Positions 41,214-49,976 of a stretch of 64,000 nt of DNA are shown piece after piece. Where the stretch lies: NCBI GenBank assembly GCA_951813255.1, contig OX638353.1, positions 930,001 to 994,000 on the forward strand. Direction: 5' to 3'. The notes beneath the pieces were generated by a model. It ran no database searches. It was not told the DNA's origin and saw nothing but the letters and a program-made list of their open reading frames with translations. Source of the DNA: an uncultured Dehalococcoidia bacterium. Its GTDB lineage: Bacteria > Chloroflexota > Dehalococcoidia > Lucifugimonadales > JAAXIE01. A program made the translations under genes and the position numbers. Numbering within the stretch: position 1 is the stretch's first letter; every line of letters begins with the position of its first letter.

Positions 41214-43133
41214 ATGCCAAGGCATCTCAAGTCCAGCCTACTTTTGCCCGGATTCCTCATAGTCATTCTCGCAATGATCGTCGCTTGCGGTGAGGAGGTG
41301 ACGGACACACCGGCACCAGCCGTCACGCAAGCGCCAGCTCCCACCGTAGCGGCGCCAGCCCCCGCAGCAACTGCTGCTGCAGCCGCCACCCCTGCCCCTG
41401 CCTCAACGGCGGCTCCGGTAGCTCCGGTGGCAACTGCTGCCCCGGCCGTCACACCCGAGGCGACCCCGACGCCCGCTGCGCCGCCGCCGCCGATCATGAT
41501 GGAGCAGACGGGCACTTTCGACTTTTCCGTACCTGAGATGGGCCCACCGAATTTCGCCCTCGCCATCCAGGACTTCCAGCCCCAGAAGACCGATAACATA
41601 ACCACCCACGAGGCCATGTTCGCCACCAGTCCCGATGGACTTACGATACCTCGGCTGGTGACTGATTGGGAGGTGGATGCCGCAGGCTTGGTTTACACTT
41701 TCTATCTGCGGGAAGGTGTTCCTTGGCACACCAACCATGGAGACTGGGGAAATTTCGACGCCGACGATTTCATCTTTTCTTGGCAGGAGGTGGCGATCCC
41801 CGGAGTGCCACACCCCATTGCTGGCGGGTCCCGTAGCATCTTCACATGCGACGAGTGCGAGATGACCAAGATAGACTCGCATACCGTTCAACTGACTCGG
41901 CCCACACCGACCATCCAAATTACATGGTACAGCCGGATGCCTCTGAGTTCCTCCCTCTCCATGCACAGCAAGAAACACCAAGATGCCAAGGGAACGGAGC
42001 CGGCTAACCTGGAGTCGGTCGGAACAGGCCCCTGGGTGTTGGTGGAAGCGAAGACAGGTGTGTCGCGGCGGTTCGAAGCTGTAGAGGAACACTGGAACAA
42101 GGCACCTGAATTCGCTGAAATGGTCTGGCATGAAATCCAGGAGGAGTCGACCCGGCTCGGCAACTTCCTGGTCGGCGACATCGACACTGGCTCGTTCACC
42201 TTGGAATCCATCCAAGCCATCAAGGACGAGGGCAGGAATGACGTCAAATTCATGAGCTTCCCCGGAGCCGTCAGCCTGTACCTGAACCTTCTGGGTCAGC
42301 AGTACTACACTGATCACCCCGACCACCTACCGGACGCAGACGGCAACATCCGTGTACCCCTTGATGAGAATGCCCACGATTGCTCCTTCGCATGGGTATC
42401 CTGCGACCGCGACACGACTAGTGCGGAATGGGACAAGGCGCGGAAGGTCCGCCTTGCGATGAACCACTCCATAGACAGGCAGAAACTCATCAATAACCTA
42501 GCCTTTGGTGAGGGGCAGCCCCTGTACCACACCTGGTTCAATGGCCACACTGGACGGATCCAACAGTTTGGTCTCGACGAGCTGACCTTCGAGTTTGACA
42601 TAGGTTTGGCCAAGAGCTTAATGGAAGACGCCGGATATGCCGATGGCTTCGAGATCGACATGGCGCTCACGACCCGTCCGTCCCCAGGGGCAGTCGAGAA
42701 TGGGCAGGCAATCTGCACCATGTGGCTGGAAATCAACATTGAGTGCAAGCAGCAGCCGAGGCCCTATTCCGAGTTCCGGCCTACACTGGTGAGCCGTGCT
42801 GCCAAGGGCACCAGCACACAGGCGACGATTGCCACTTTCGAGCCTTTGCGGACTATGCAGATTCTGTTCAACTCCACGAACTCCATCAACTTCGGTCTGG
42901 AGCACCCTGAGTGGCAGGCAATGCTGGAGGACGCTCTAAACACCATCGACGAAGAGGAGAGGTGGCGGAAACAGGCCGATATGGCCAAGTGGCTGTACGA
43001 GCATGCCTTGACCATAGTGACCTACGAGGCCAACCAGGTCTTCCCGTTGGGACCTGAAATCGACCGCTGGGAACCCATGGCCATCACCTTGGACTGGCTC
43101 AGCAACTTCGAGTACGTGCCTCACCGCCAGTAA
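41214..43133 (+). CDS. Family 5 solute-binding lipoprotein (peptide/nickel/opine type), paralogue 1
   Basis: A 639-residue extracytoplasmic binding protein. The signal ends in MIVAC with lipidated Cys25. Residues ~30-95 are a low-complexity Ala/Pro/Thr linker, then the SBP_bac_5 domain (THEAMFATSPDGLTIPRLVTDWEVDAAGLVYTFYLREGVPWH). It shows DADDFIFSWQEV and RLAMNHSIDRQKLINNLAFG as in DppA-like proteins. A Cys-containing insertion CSFAWVSCDRD is shared with paralogue 2. AAAGGAGG precedes the ATG. No permease or ATPase genes follow; a terminator does. Confidence 0.9.
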   Translation: MPRHLKSSLLLPGFLIVILAMIVACGEEVTDTPAPAVTQAPAPTVAAPAPAATAAAAATPAPASTAAPVAPVATAAPAVTPEATPTPAAPPPPIMMEQTGTFDFSVPEMGPPNFALAIQDFQPQKTDNITTHEAMFATSPDGLTIPRLVTDWEVDAAGLVYTFYLREGVPWHTNHGDWGNFDADDFIFSWQEVAIPGVPHPIAGGSRSIFTCDECEMTKIDSHTVQLTRPTPTIQITWYSRMPLSSSLSMHSKKHQDAKGTEPANLESVGTGPWVLVEAKTGVSRRFEAVEEHWNKAPEFAEMVWHEIQEESTRLGNFLVGDIDTGSFTLESIQAIKDEGRNDVKFMSFPGAVSLYLNLLGQQYYTDHPDHLPDADGNIRVPLDENAHDCSFAWVSCDRDTTSAEWDKARKVRLAMNHSIDRQKLINNLAFGEGQPLYHTWFNGHTGRIQQFGLDELTFEFDIGLAKSLMEDAGYADGFEIDMALTTRPSPGAVENGQAICTMWLEINIECKQQPRPYSEFRPTLVSRAAKGTSTQATIATFEPLRTMQILFNSTNSINFGLEHPEWQAMLEDALNTIDEEERWRKQADMAKWLYEHALTIVTYEANQVFPLGPEIDRWEPMAITLDWLSNFEYVPHRQ

Positions 43134-43182
43134 GGGTAACGAGGGCAGCGCGAGTTTGGACTTGCCCAAGGGTTTGCAAGAG

Positions 43183-43214
43183 CGCCCCGGAACTGCCCGG
43201 GGCGTTTCTCTTTT
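43183..43214 (+). terminator. Rho-independent terminator after binding protein 1
   Basis: CGCCCCGG (43183-43190), loop AACTGC, CCGGGGCG (43197-43204), then TTTCTCTTTT. Confidence 0.88.
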
Positions 43215-43273
43215 CTTGGCTTCCGTTGTTAAGGAATGCGGAGATAGGTTTCCGAAATATGTCTATTTCTTTG

Positions 43274-43302
43274 TTGGCATCAAACAGTCTGTGTGCTATA
43301 AA
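43274..43302 (+). promoter_or_regulatory. Sigma70-type promoter for binding protein 2
   Basis: TTGGCA (43274-43279), a 17-nt spacer and TATAAA (43297-43302), 74 nt before the ATG at 43377. With the terminator upstream, the two binding-protein genes are separate transcription units. Confidence 0.7.
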
Positions 43303-43376
43303 TGCCGAATCATTCAGTGTCCCGCGCTCGAACCTGCCCCTTGTGATCTATATCAGGCGCTAGAGGAGGTCCGGAA

Positions 43377-45302
43377 ATGCAAAGGTACTTGAGATCACGC
43401 ACACTTCTACCCGGAATACTCATCCTCATTCTTGCAATGCTCATCGCCTGCGGTGAGGAGGCGACAACGACACCCACGCCGACTGCCACGGCAGCAGCTC
43501 CCGCGGCGACAGCCGTCCCTGCTCCAGCAACAGCTGCTCCGGCAGCGCCAGCGACTCAGGCCCCGGCGGCGGCTACCGCTGCACCCGCAGTAGCTGCAAC
43601 AGCGGCTCCGGCAGCCACACCCACTGCGGCCCCAGCACCAGCTGAGACGCCAGCGCCAATCATGGTGGAGCAGACGGGCACTTTCGACCACTCGGTGCCT
43701 GAAATGGGCCCACCCAATTTTGGCCTGTCCATCCAGGATTACCAACCTCAGAAGACTGACGGGGTTACCACCCACGAGGCCATGTTCGGCACAGCCACCG
43801 ACAGCAACGTAGTTGTCCCCCGGCTGGTTACCGAGTGGAACGTTGACCCCACCGGCTTGACTTACACCTTCAATCTGCGCCAGGGAGTGCCATGGCACGA
43901 CCATCTCGGCGATTGGGGAGAATTCAACGCGGACGACTTTATATTCACCTGGCAGGACGTTGCCGTACCCGGAGCGCCTCATCCCATCGCGGGTGGCTCA
44001 CGCCGCACCTTCACCTGTGAAGGATGCGAGATGGTGAAGCTGGACGAATATACGGTGCAGCTTACGAGGCCCACCCCCACCATCCAAGTTACCTGGCACA
44101 GCCGCATGCCCGTAGGGGCTTCGCTGTCCATGCACAGCAAAAAGCACTATGACGCAAGGGGCACAGAACAGGCGAATTTGGAGTCGGTGGGCACGGGCCC
44201 GTGGATACTAACTTCCGCTACCAGTGGCGTGGACCGCCGTTTCCAAGCAGTGAAGGACCACTGGAACAAGAGTCCCGAATTCGCCGAAATGATCTGGCAC
44301 GAGATCCGCGAGGAGTCGACCCGGTTGAGCAACTTCCTAGTGGGCGTCATTGATACCGGATCCTTCACTTTGGAGTCCATCGAAGCCATCAGGGGTGAGG
44401 ACCGTGAAGACATCAAGTACATGAGCTTCCCCGGAGCGGTTGGCGTGTACATCAACCTCTTGGGGCAGCAGTATTACACTGACCATCCCCACCACCACCC
44501 TGATGCCAACGGCGATATCAGGATCCCCCTCGCCGACAACGCGTTTGATTGCTCATTCGCTTGGGTGTCCTGCGACCGCGATACTTCCAGCGCGGAATGG
44601 GACCAAGCGCGCAAGGTACGCCGTGCCATGAACCATGCCATTGACCGCCAGAAGCTGGTGAATAACCTGGCTTTCGGCGAGGGTCAGCCACTGTACCACC
44701 AGTGGTGGAACGCCCATGAAGTGCGTATGCAGGAGAACGGGATGGCCGACCTGACCTTCGAATACGATCCCGCGTTGGCAAGGCAGCTATTGGACGAGGC
44801 AGGTTATGCCGATGGCTTCGAGATTGACATGGCCCTCACCGTCCGGCCGTCACCCGGCGCCGTGGAGAACGGAGAGGCAGTGTGTACCATGTGGCTGGAG
44901 GTCGGGATAGACTGCCAGATAGCCAACCGTCCCTTCTCTGAGTTCCGGCCGACTCTGGTGAGCCGGGCAGCCAAGGGCGCCAACACCCAAGCCAGCGTCT
45001 CCACTTTCGAGCCGTTGCGCACTATGCAAATCCTGTTCAACTCCACCAACTCCATCAACTTCGGACTGGAGCACCCAGAATGGCAGGCGTTGATGGACAA
45101 AGCCTTGGCTACGGTGGATGAGGATGCGAGATGGGAGGCGCAGGCGGACATGTCAAGGTGGCTCCATGAGCATGCCATGACTATCGTCACCTACAGTGCC
45201 AACAATGTCTTCCCGGTGGGCCCTGAAATCGATGCGTGGGAACCCATGGCTGGCACCTACGACTGGCTGAGCAACTTCGAGTACGTGCCGCGCCGCCAGT
45301 AG
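43377..45302 (+). CDS. Family 5 solute-binding lipoprotein (peptide/nickel/opine type), paralogue 2
   Basis: A 641-residue tandem paralogue of the preceding gene, alignable over its whole length. Lipobox MLIAC gives Cys25; residues ~28-98 are an even purer Ala/Pro/Thr linker that probably arose by slippage of GCN/CCN codons. The binding domain follows (THEAMFGTATDSNVVVPRLVTEWNVDPTGLTYTFNLRQGVPWH). Differences cluster in parts of the binding domain, which suggests different ligands. AGAGGAGG precedes the ATG. It has its own promoter and terminator and no linked permease. Confidence 0.9.
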   Translation: MQRYLRSRTLLPGILILILAMLIACGEEATTTPTPTATAAAPAATAVPAPATAAPAAPATQAPAAATAAPAVAATAAPAATPTAAPAPAETPAPIMVEQTGTFDHSVPEMGPPNFGLSIQDYQPQKTDGVTTHEAMFGTATDSNVVVPRLVTEWNVDPTGLTYTFNLRQGVPWHDHLGDWGEFNADDFIFTWQDVAVPGAPHPIAGGSRRTFTCEGCEMVKLDEYTVQLTRPTPTIQVTWHSRMPVGASLSMHSKKHYDARGTEQANLESVGTGPWILTSATSGVDRRFQAVKDHWNKSPEFAEMIWHEIREESTRLSNFLVGVIDTGSFTLESIEAIRGEDREDIKYMSFPGAVGVYINLLGQQYYTDHPHHHPDANGDIRIPLADNAFDCSFAWVSCDRDTSSAEWDQARKVRRAMNHAIDRQKLVNNLAFGEGQPLYHQWWNAHEVRMQENGMADLTFEYDPALARQLLDEAGYADGFEIDMALTVRPSPGAVENGEAVCTMWLEVGIDCQIANRPFSEFRPTLVSRAAKGANTQASVSTFEPLRTMQILFNSTNSINFGLEHPEWQALMDKALATVDEDARWEAQADMSRWLHEHAMTIVTYSANNVFPVGPEIDAWEPMAGTYDWLSNFEYVPRRQ

Positions 45303-45330
45303 TCAGAAGAGGCGAATTGTCAAAGAAAGA

Positions 45331-45360
45331 GAGGGGCCCCCGGAACTTCCGGGGCCCCTC
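45331..45360 (+). terminator. Hairpin terminator after binding protein 2
   Basis: GAGGGGCCCCCGG (45331-45343), loop AACTT, CCGGGGCCCCTC (45349-45360): a stem of 12 bp with one bulged C. The loop matches that of the first binding-protein terminator. No long T-run follows. Confidence 0.8.
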
Positions 45361-45423
45361 TGCTGCTGCATGGCTTGTGACTCACGGGGTACTTCCCTGT
45401 TCCCGCCCGTTGGCATTCTATGG

Positions 45424-46719
45424 CTAGGCCATCTCGTGCCACTTGGCCATATGCTGACGATGAGTCTCCAGGTAGGCGCCGGGCTGGAAGTGCGTGTCGT
45501 AGAAGTCCAGGTCGATGTGCTGGGCTTGCACGTACGGGCCTGCCATCATGGTGGGGATGGTGCCGGGGAAGCGTCCGTAGGTGTCATAGATGTACTGGGC
45601 TACTTCCCCTAGACATTCGATGAACTCCTCGCTGTAGCGCACCACGCTGCCCTTCACCTCGTCGGTCCGGGCAAAAGCCCCCTCGGTCTTGGGGTCGTAG
45701 GTGCCCCCCTCGCCGAACATCTTGGTCACCAGTTCCCGCGCCGCCGTGCGCATGTCGGGATACCGTGGTGGACACATTGTCTCGAAGTGCCCGTCGAGTC
45801 CGATCGGATTGGGTCCGGTGTAACGGTCATCGCTTACGAACCGGAACCCCATGCCGGGCACACCCTCGTCGGCGTACGCCCCCATTGCGCTGAGGCCGTT
45901 GATGCCGGTGTACAACCAGCCGCCGAGCCCCATGGCCTGCATCGACAGCACCGCGTTGTGCCCCATGATGGAGGTGGAGGTGTTGGCGGCTAACGACAGG
46001 TTGTGCTCCAGAGATGAAATTGATGCCTGCCTGCTCTCCCACAGCATTCCCGAGCGGACGTAGGGCTCGATATTGCCAGCGGGTCGGCCTGCGATGTCAT
46101 CGTATATCTGGTAATGGTTCATCAGGCTCAGGGTCAGGATTTGCAGGAAGTATTCTGAGAGGTCCGCCACCGGCATCAGCAGCGTGGAGCCGGGGAAGTT
46201 GGCGTTCCAAAGGTTGTGCTCGTGCAGGTGCGGAGCCTCTCGCGGAAGTTCCAGTCGCTTATCCGATATCTTGGTGGTGGAATCCCGGAGTTGTTGGGTG
46301 ATGGTCCGCAGGTCGCCCATGTCTTGGGAGGGCTGGCTTACGGCGGGAGGCAAGTCAGCTGCACTCACCATGTAGATGCCGTCGTCGTCGGTGTAGAAGA
46401 GCTGGAGGCTGCCAACGCGGGTGGGGTAGGTGTGCCCGCTGAACCGCAGCGTATAGCTAGGGTAGGCGTTGGGAGACGATGTGGAGAAAGGCACACCGAA
46501 ATGCCAGCCTGTAACTCCCGTGGCGGCGCATATGAGGATGGCCTGTTCTGTCTCCGATAGCGGCAAAGGTTCGTACTCGGACTTGAAGGCCAGAGGCCCG
46601 CCCGGCACCTCCATCCCCATGGCGAAGCGACGTGCCCGCCGGCCGGTCAGCGCCTCCCCGAGAGGAAAGTCCCAAACCTGCTGGAAAAAGTCGTCCTGTC
46701 CAGGAAACGCATCGGCCAT
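45424..46719 (-). CDS. Hypothetical protein, 431 residues, possibly nitroreductase-like
   Basis: I cannot name the family with confidence. The segment GRRARRFAMGMEVPGG...EPLPLSETEQAILICAATGVTGWHFG resembles the N-terminal region of nitroreductase-fold proteins (RRSxRxF followed by LSxxEL and a helix ending in TG). The middle has LFYTDDDGIYMVSAADLPP and HEHNLWNANFPGSTLLMPVADLSEYF, the end YIYDTYGRFPGTIPTMMAGPYVQAQHIDLDFYD. It is soluble with no signal. ATG at 46719 follows GGGAGG by about 7 nt. If it binds flavin it would fit the oxidative theme, but a redox role is inference only. Confidence 0.6.
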   Translation of the reverse strand: MADAFPGQDDFFQQVWDFPLGEALTGRRARRFAMGMEVPGGPLAFKSEYEPLPLSETEQAILICAATGVTGWHFGVPFSTSSPNAYPSYTLRFSGHTYPTRVGSLQLFYTDDDGIYMVSAADLPPAVSQPSQDMGDLRTITQQLRDSTTKISDKRLELPREAPHLHEHNLWNANFPGSTLLMPVADLSEYFLQILTLSLMNHYQIYDDIAGRPAGNIEPYVRSGMLWESRQASISSLEHNLSLAANTSTSIMGHNAVLSMQAMGLGGWLYTGINGLSAMGAYADEGVPGMGFRFVSDDRYTGPNPIGLDGHFETMCPPRYPDMRTAARELVTKMFGEGGTYDPKTEGAFARTDEVKGSVVRYSEEFIECLGEVAQYIYDTYGRFPGTIPTMMAGPYVQAQHIDLDFYDTHFQPGAYLETHRQHMAKWHEMA

Positions 46720-46751
46720 GGCAAACCTCCCAAAGCACAAGCTACGGCAGC

Positions 46752-46780
46752 AAGCTACTTTCGCAGCAGCAGGATGTCAA
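46752..46780 (-). promoter_or_regulatory. Probable leftward promoter for the 431-residue protein
   Basis: On the minus strand TTGACA (46780-46775), a 17-nt spacer and TAGCTT (46757-46752), about 35 nt before the ATG at 46719. Confidence 0.45.
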
Positions 46781-46787
46781 GGCGGCG

Positions 46788-47200
46788 GTGGATGTATGGG
46801 CTAAAGCAAGAGTAGCCCCCAGCGCTTCGACGCTTTGTCAATGTGACAATCTGTACTTGAGTGCGGTGTCTGTCGGGGAAGTAGAGCGGGGGATAGCGCG
46901 CGAAAGTGGACGAGGCCCGGTATTTGCTCGCACTCTAGTCACAAGGCTGGATAGCGTGCTTGCTTTGTACAACAACCACATTCTCCCTGTGGACATAGCG
47001 TCGGCGCGGCGCTGGGGAGGCTTGTCGGATGTTCTTGGGCACAGTAGCGTTGATTCGCTGATCGCTGCCATAGCACTGGAACACGGCCTGACGGTGTGAC
47101 CAGGAATGTGCGCCATTTCCAACCGCCAGGAGTGCCGGTGATAGACCCGTCCCAAGAGTCATTCGAGCTCAAATGGGTTCCTCGGGCATCACTGGACTAA
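46788..47200 (+). pseudogene. Broken VapC-like PIN-domain toxin gene
   Basis: The frame encodes NLYLSAVSVGEVERGIARES...PVDIASARRWGGLSDVLGHSSVDSLIAAIALEHGLTV, a clear PIN-domain core including the acidic DSLIAA block. It stops at 47097-47099, but shifting one base gives VTRNVRHFQPPGVPVIDP from 47096, the usual VapC ending, up to a stop at 47198. So a one-base deletion truncates it. The N-terminal LLDTN acid motif expected about 25 residues before NLYLSAVS is also absent. No antitoxin frame is visible upstream. The start given is a GTG at 46788 and is arbitrary. Confidence 0.75.
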
Positions 47201-47269
47201 CTCGCACCGATATGTACACAATGGCTGAAAGCTCGAGTCATTCGAGAGACCGGAAGGCTAGGAGACCAC

Positions 47270-49279
47270 ATGGCAGTAACTCGCATCACCATCGAATCCC
47301 GAGAGCCCTTTGCTGCAGGCCAAACCTTCGGCGAGGTGGGCGCCTATGAGCTACTCATCGGTACCCTTGAGTTCGCAGTCGACCCGACCCACCCTGATAA
47401 CGCGCTCATCACCGACATCGAGTTGGCGCCGCGCGATGCTTCAGGGAAAGTCACCTTCAGCTCCAACTTCCGGCTGCTGCGTCCTGTCGATCCCGTAAAG
47501 GGCAACCACCGTCTCTTGTTGGACGTGCCCAACCGGGGCCGGGGGCCCATCCTGCGCAACTTCAACGATGCCCCAGACGTGCCCGCCGATTCGGCTCCGG
47601 ACCCAGGTAACGGATTCCTCATGCGCCAAGGCTACAGCATCATCTGGTGTGGCTGGCAGCATGACTCTCCCAGCAGTCCCGGAGTCCTGCGACTCAATGG
47701 CCCAGAGGCCATGTCTGGCGGAGAGCGAGTCAGTGGCCGGCTCATGGTTACATTTCAGAACAATGCGCCCAGCCAGGTACAGTATCTGGCCGACCGTATT
47801 CACATGGCGTACCCAACCAACGACCTGAACGACCAAGAGGCATTCCTGACGCAGCAGGACTACGAGGATGGCCCCGAGGAGATTATCCCTCGCAGCCAGT
47901 GGTCATTTGCCAAGCTGGCAGACGGAACGCCTGTGCCCGACCCTTGCCATATCTACATGGCTGCCGGCTTCATTCCGGGCAAGGTCTACCAGTTGATCTA
48001 CTCCACCACCGGTGCGCCCCTAGGTGGGCTTGGGCTGCTGGCCACCCGAGACTGCGCGTCGTTCCTTCGCTACGGCTCCACTTCGCAGGGTAACCCGTGC
48101 GCTGACAGCTTCGAGTACGCCTACGCCTTTGGCTCGTCCCAGAGTGGACGGTTCCTGCGCAAACTGCTGCATCTGGGACTGAACGTGGACGAAGAAGGGC
48201 GCACCGTTTTCGACGGGCTCATACCCCACGTTGCCGGTGCCAAGCACGGAGAGTTCAACCACCGCTTTGCTCAGCCCTCCAGCCAAGCCAGCCGTAGCCC
48301 CAACAACGCCTTTCCTTACAGCGACCTGCCCCAGACCGACCCCGAGACGGGGTGCACCGACGGCGTGCTGGCGCGATTGTCCGAGCGCGGTGCCGTGCCC
48401 AAGATCATCTATACCTACACCTCCTCCGAATACTGGGGAGGTGGAGGATGCCTGACTCACATCGATCTGCAAGGCAAGCGCGATCTGGACGTGCCCGATA
48501 ATGTTCGCATCTACCAGTTCGGTCGGGTACAGCACCCCTTGCCCTCCCCGGAACTCCGGTACTTCGATCCAGCCAACGGCGCCCGAGGCCAACACTACTT
48601 CAACAACGTTGACTACAGGCCCCTGCTGCGGGCTGCTCTCGTTGCTTTGGACCGCTGGGTTAGCGCGGGTGAGGCTGCCCCACCCAGCAAGCATCCGCGT
48701 CTCAGCGACGGTACGGCTGTTGCGCCGGAGCAGACGGCCTCTGCATTTGCGTCCATTCCCGGTGTCGGCTTCCCTCGCGCGTTCCGGAAATTTACCCGCA
48801 TCGACTTTGGCCCTCAGACGGGTGTAGCCACCAATCACCCGCCCAAGATAGGCTCTCCCTACCCGAACATGGTCTCCTCAGTGGACGGTGATGGCAATGA
48901 GACCAGCGGGGTCATCATGCCGCAAGCGGCGGTGCCCCTAGCCACCTACACCGGCTGGAACATCCGTCATGCCGAGATAGGCGGAGAGGGGCATATCCTC
49001 TCAACCGGGGGCGGTACCGGAGGCACCCTGATCGGCTCCATAATCCCGCTTGCCGCTACCAAGTCCGAGCGAGAGTCCGCGGGCGATCCCAGACTATCCA
49101 TCGAAGGGCGGTACTCCTCCCAGGAGGTCTACCTTGAACAGGTGCAGGCCGAGGCCGAAAGGATGGTCGCTGACGGCTATCTACTGGCGGAAGACCTGCC
49201 AACGGTCCAAGAGCAAGCGTCCCGCCACTATGAGCAGATGGTTGCCCTAGCGAGAGAGGTAGGGGTGCCAGCCGACTAA
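47270..49279 (+). CDS. Large alpha/beta hydrolase domain protein (Abhydrolase_10 family)
   Basis: A 669-residue protein matching the alpha/beta hydrolase domain family Abhydrolase_10: ITIESREPFAAGQTFGEVGAYELLIGTLEFAVDP at the start, LLDVPNRGR, GFLMRQGYSIIWCGWQ, the nucleophile region GSSQSGRFLRKLLHLGLNVDE and YTSSEYWGGGGCLTHID. The Ser in SQSGR is the likely nucleophile. Such proteins hydrolyse esters or lactones, but few are characterised. No signal peptide is present. TAGGAG lies 6-7 nt upstream of the ATG. It is followed by the mntA-hepT pair. Confidence 0.85.
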   Translation: MAVTRITIESREPFAAGQTFGEVGAYELLIGTLEFAVDPTHPDNALITDIELAPRDASGKVTFSSNFRLLRPVDPVKGNHRLLLDVPNRGRGPILRNFNDAPDVPADSAPDPGNGFLMRQGYSIIWCGWQHDSPSSPGVLRLNGPEAMSGGERVSGRLMVTFQNNAPSQVQYLADRIHMAYPTNDLNDQEAFLTQQDYEDGPEEIIPRSQWSFAKLADGTPVPDPCHIYMAAGFIPGKVYQLIYSTTGAPLGGLGLLATRDCASFLRYGSTSQGNPCADSFEYAYAFGSSQSGRFLRKLLHLGLNVDEEGRTVFDGLIPHVAGAKHGEFNHRFAQPSSQASRSPNNAFPYSDLPQTDPETGCTDGVLARLSERGAVPKIIYTYTSSEYWGGGGCLTHIDLQGKRDLDVPDNVRIYQFGRVQHPLPSPELRYFDPANGARGQHYFNNVDYRPLLRAALVALDRWVSAGEAAPPSKHPRLSDGTAVAPEQTASAFASIPGVGFPRAFRKFTRIDFGPQTGVATNHPPKIGSPYPNMVSSVDGDGNETSGVIMPQAAVPLATYTGWNIRHAEIGGEGHILSTGGGTGGTLIGSIIPLAATKSERESAGDPRLSIEGRYSSQEVYLEQVQAEAERMVADGYLLAEDLPTVQEQASRHYEQMVALAREVGVPAD

Positions 49280-49324
49280 AAGGCCTCATGTCCCGTTCTG
49301 GGGCTAACGCAGTCTCATCGGAGG

Positions 49325-49645
49325 ATGACGTTCGCAATGCTCCCCATGGTCGCAGAGCGCCTAGCAGACCTCGAGACAGCCTGCCGCACCTACCACGTAC
49401 AGCGGCTGGAGATGTTCGGCTCTGCCTCTAAAGGTACGCACCAACCGGGTGTTAGCGATCTCGACTTCCTTGTCGAGTTCCATGAAATGTGCGAGGGCAG
49501 CTATGCCAACGCGTACTTTGGTCTGCTTGAGTTGTTGGAAACGCTTTTTGAATGCTCCGTTGACCTCGTAGTTGATTCTGCCATCAAAAACCCCTACTTC
49601 AGGCAGGTAGTAGACCAGACTAAAGAGTTGGTCTATGGAGCTTGA
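49325..49645 (+). CDS. mntA: MntA-like minimal nucleotidyltransferase (antitoxin of HepT)
   Basis: A protein of 102-106 residues with the minimal nucleotidyltransferase signature GSASKG followed by DLDFLV, which supplies the two catalytic Asp residues. In HepT/MntA systems this enzyme transfers AMP to a tyrosine of the HEPN toxin and neutralises it. The ATG at 49325 directly abuts GGAGG, so the ATG at 49337 (MLPMVAERL) is probably the real start. The gene overlaps the HEPN gene by 11 nt. Confidence 0.88.
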   Translation: MTFAMLPMVAERLADLETACRTYHVQRLEMFGSASKGTHQPGVSDLDFLVEFHEMCEGSYANAYFGLLELLETLFECSVDLVVDSAIKNPYFRQVVDQTKELVYGA

Positions 49646-49976
49646 GTCCAAGTCACTACTCTATGACATCCTACAGGCCGTGGAGCGTATCGAACGGTTT
49701 ATTGGGGACGCGACCTTCGACGATTTCGAACGGGATGATATGATGCGTTCTGCAGTCGAGAGGCAATTCGAGATAATCGGCGAGGCGATGAACCGGCTTA
49801 CTCAAAGAGACCGTGCGCTCACCCTGCAAATCTCCGATGTCTCCAGAATTATTGGCTTCCGTAATCAGTTGGTCCACGGCTACTCCTCAGTGGATGAGCG
49901 CATAGTATGGGATGTGATCCTGGGCAACCTGCCGACACTGTGGAAACAGGTGGATGCTCTCTTAAGAGAAGAATGA
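49635..49976 (+). CDS. hepT: HepT-like HEPN-domain ribonuclease toxin (DUF86)
   Basis: A 113-residue HEPN protein. The catalytic motif R-x4-H-x-Y is complete: Arg76, His81, Tyr83 in FRNQLVHGYSS. In studied pairs Arg/His form the RNase site and the Tyr is the AMPylation target of MntA. ERQFEIIGEAMNRL is the other conserved DUF86 helix. It overlaps mntA upstream by 11 nt and the moxR gene downstream by 4 nt (ATGA). Function as a toxin-antitoxin pair is a strong family-based inference. Confidence 0.9.
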   Translation: MELESKSLLYDILQAVERIERFIGDATFDDFERDDMMRSAVERQFEIIGEAMNRLTQRDRALTLQISDVSRIIGFRNQLVHGYSSVDERIVWDVILGNLPTLWKQVDALLREE

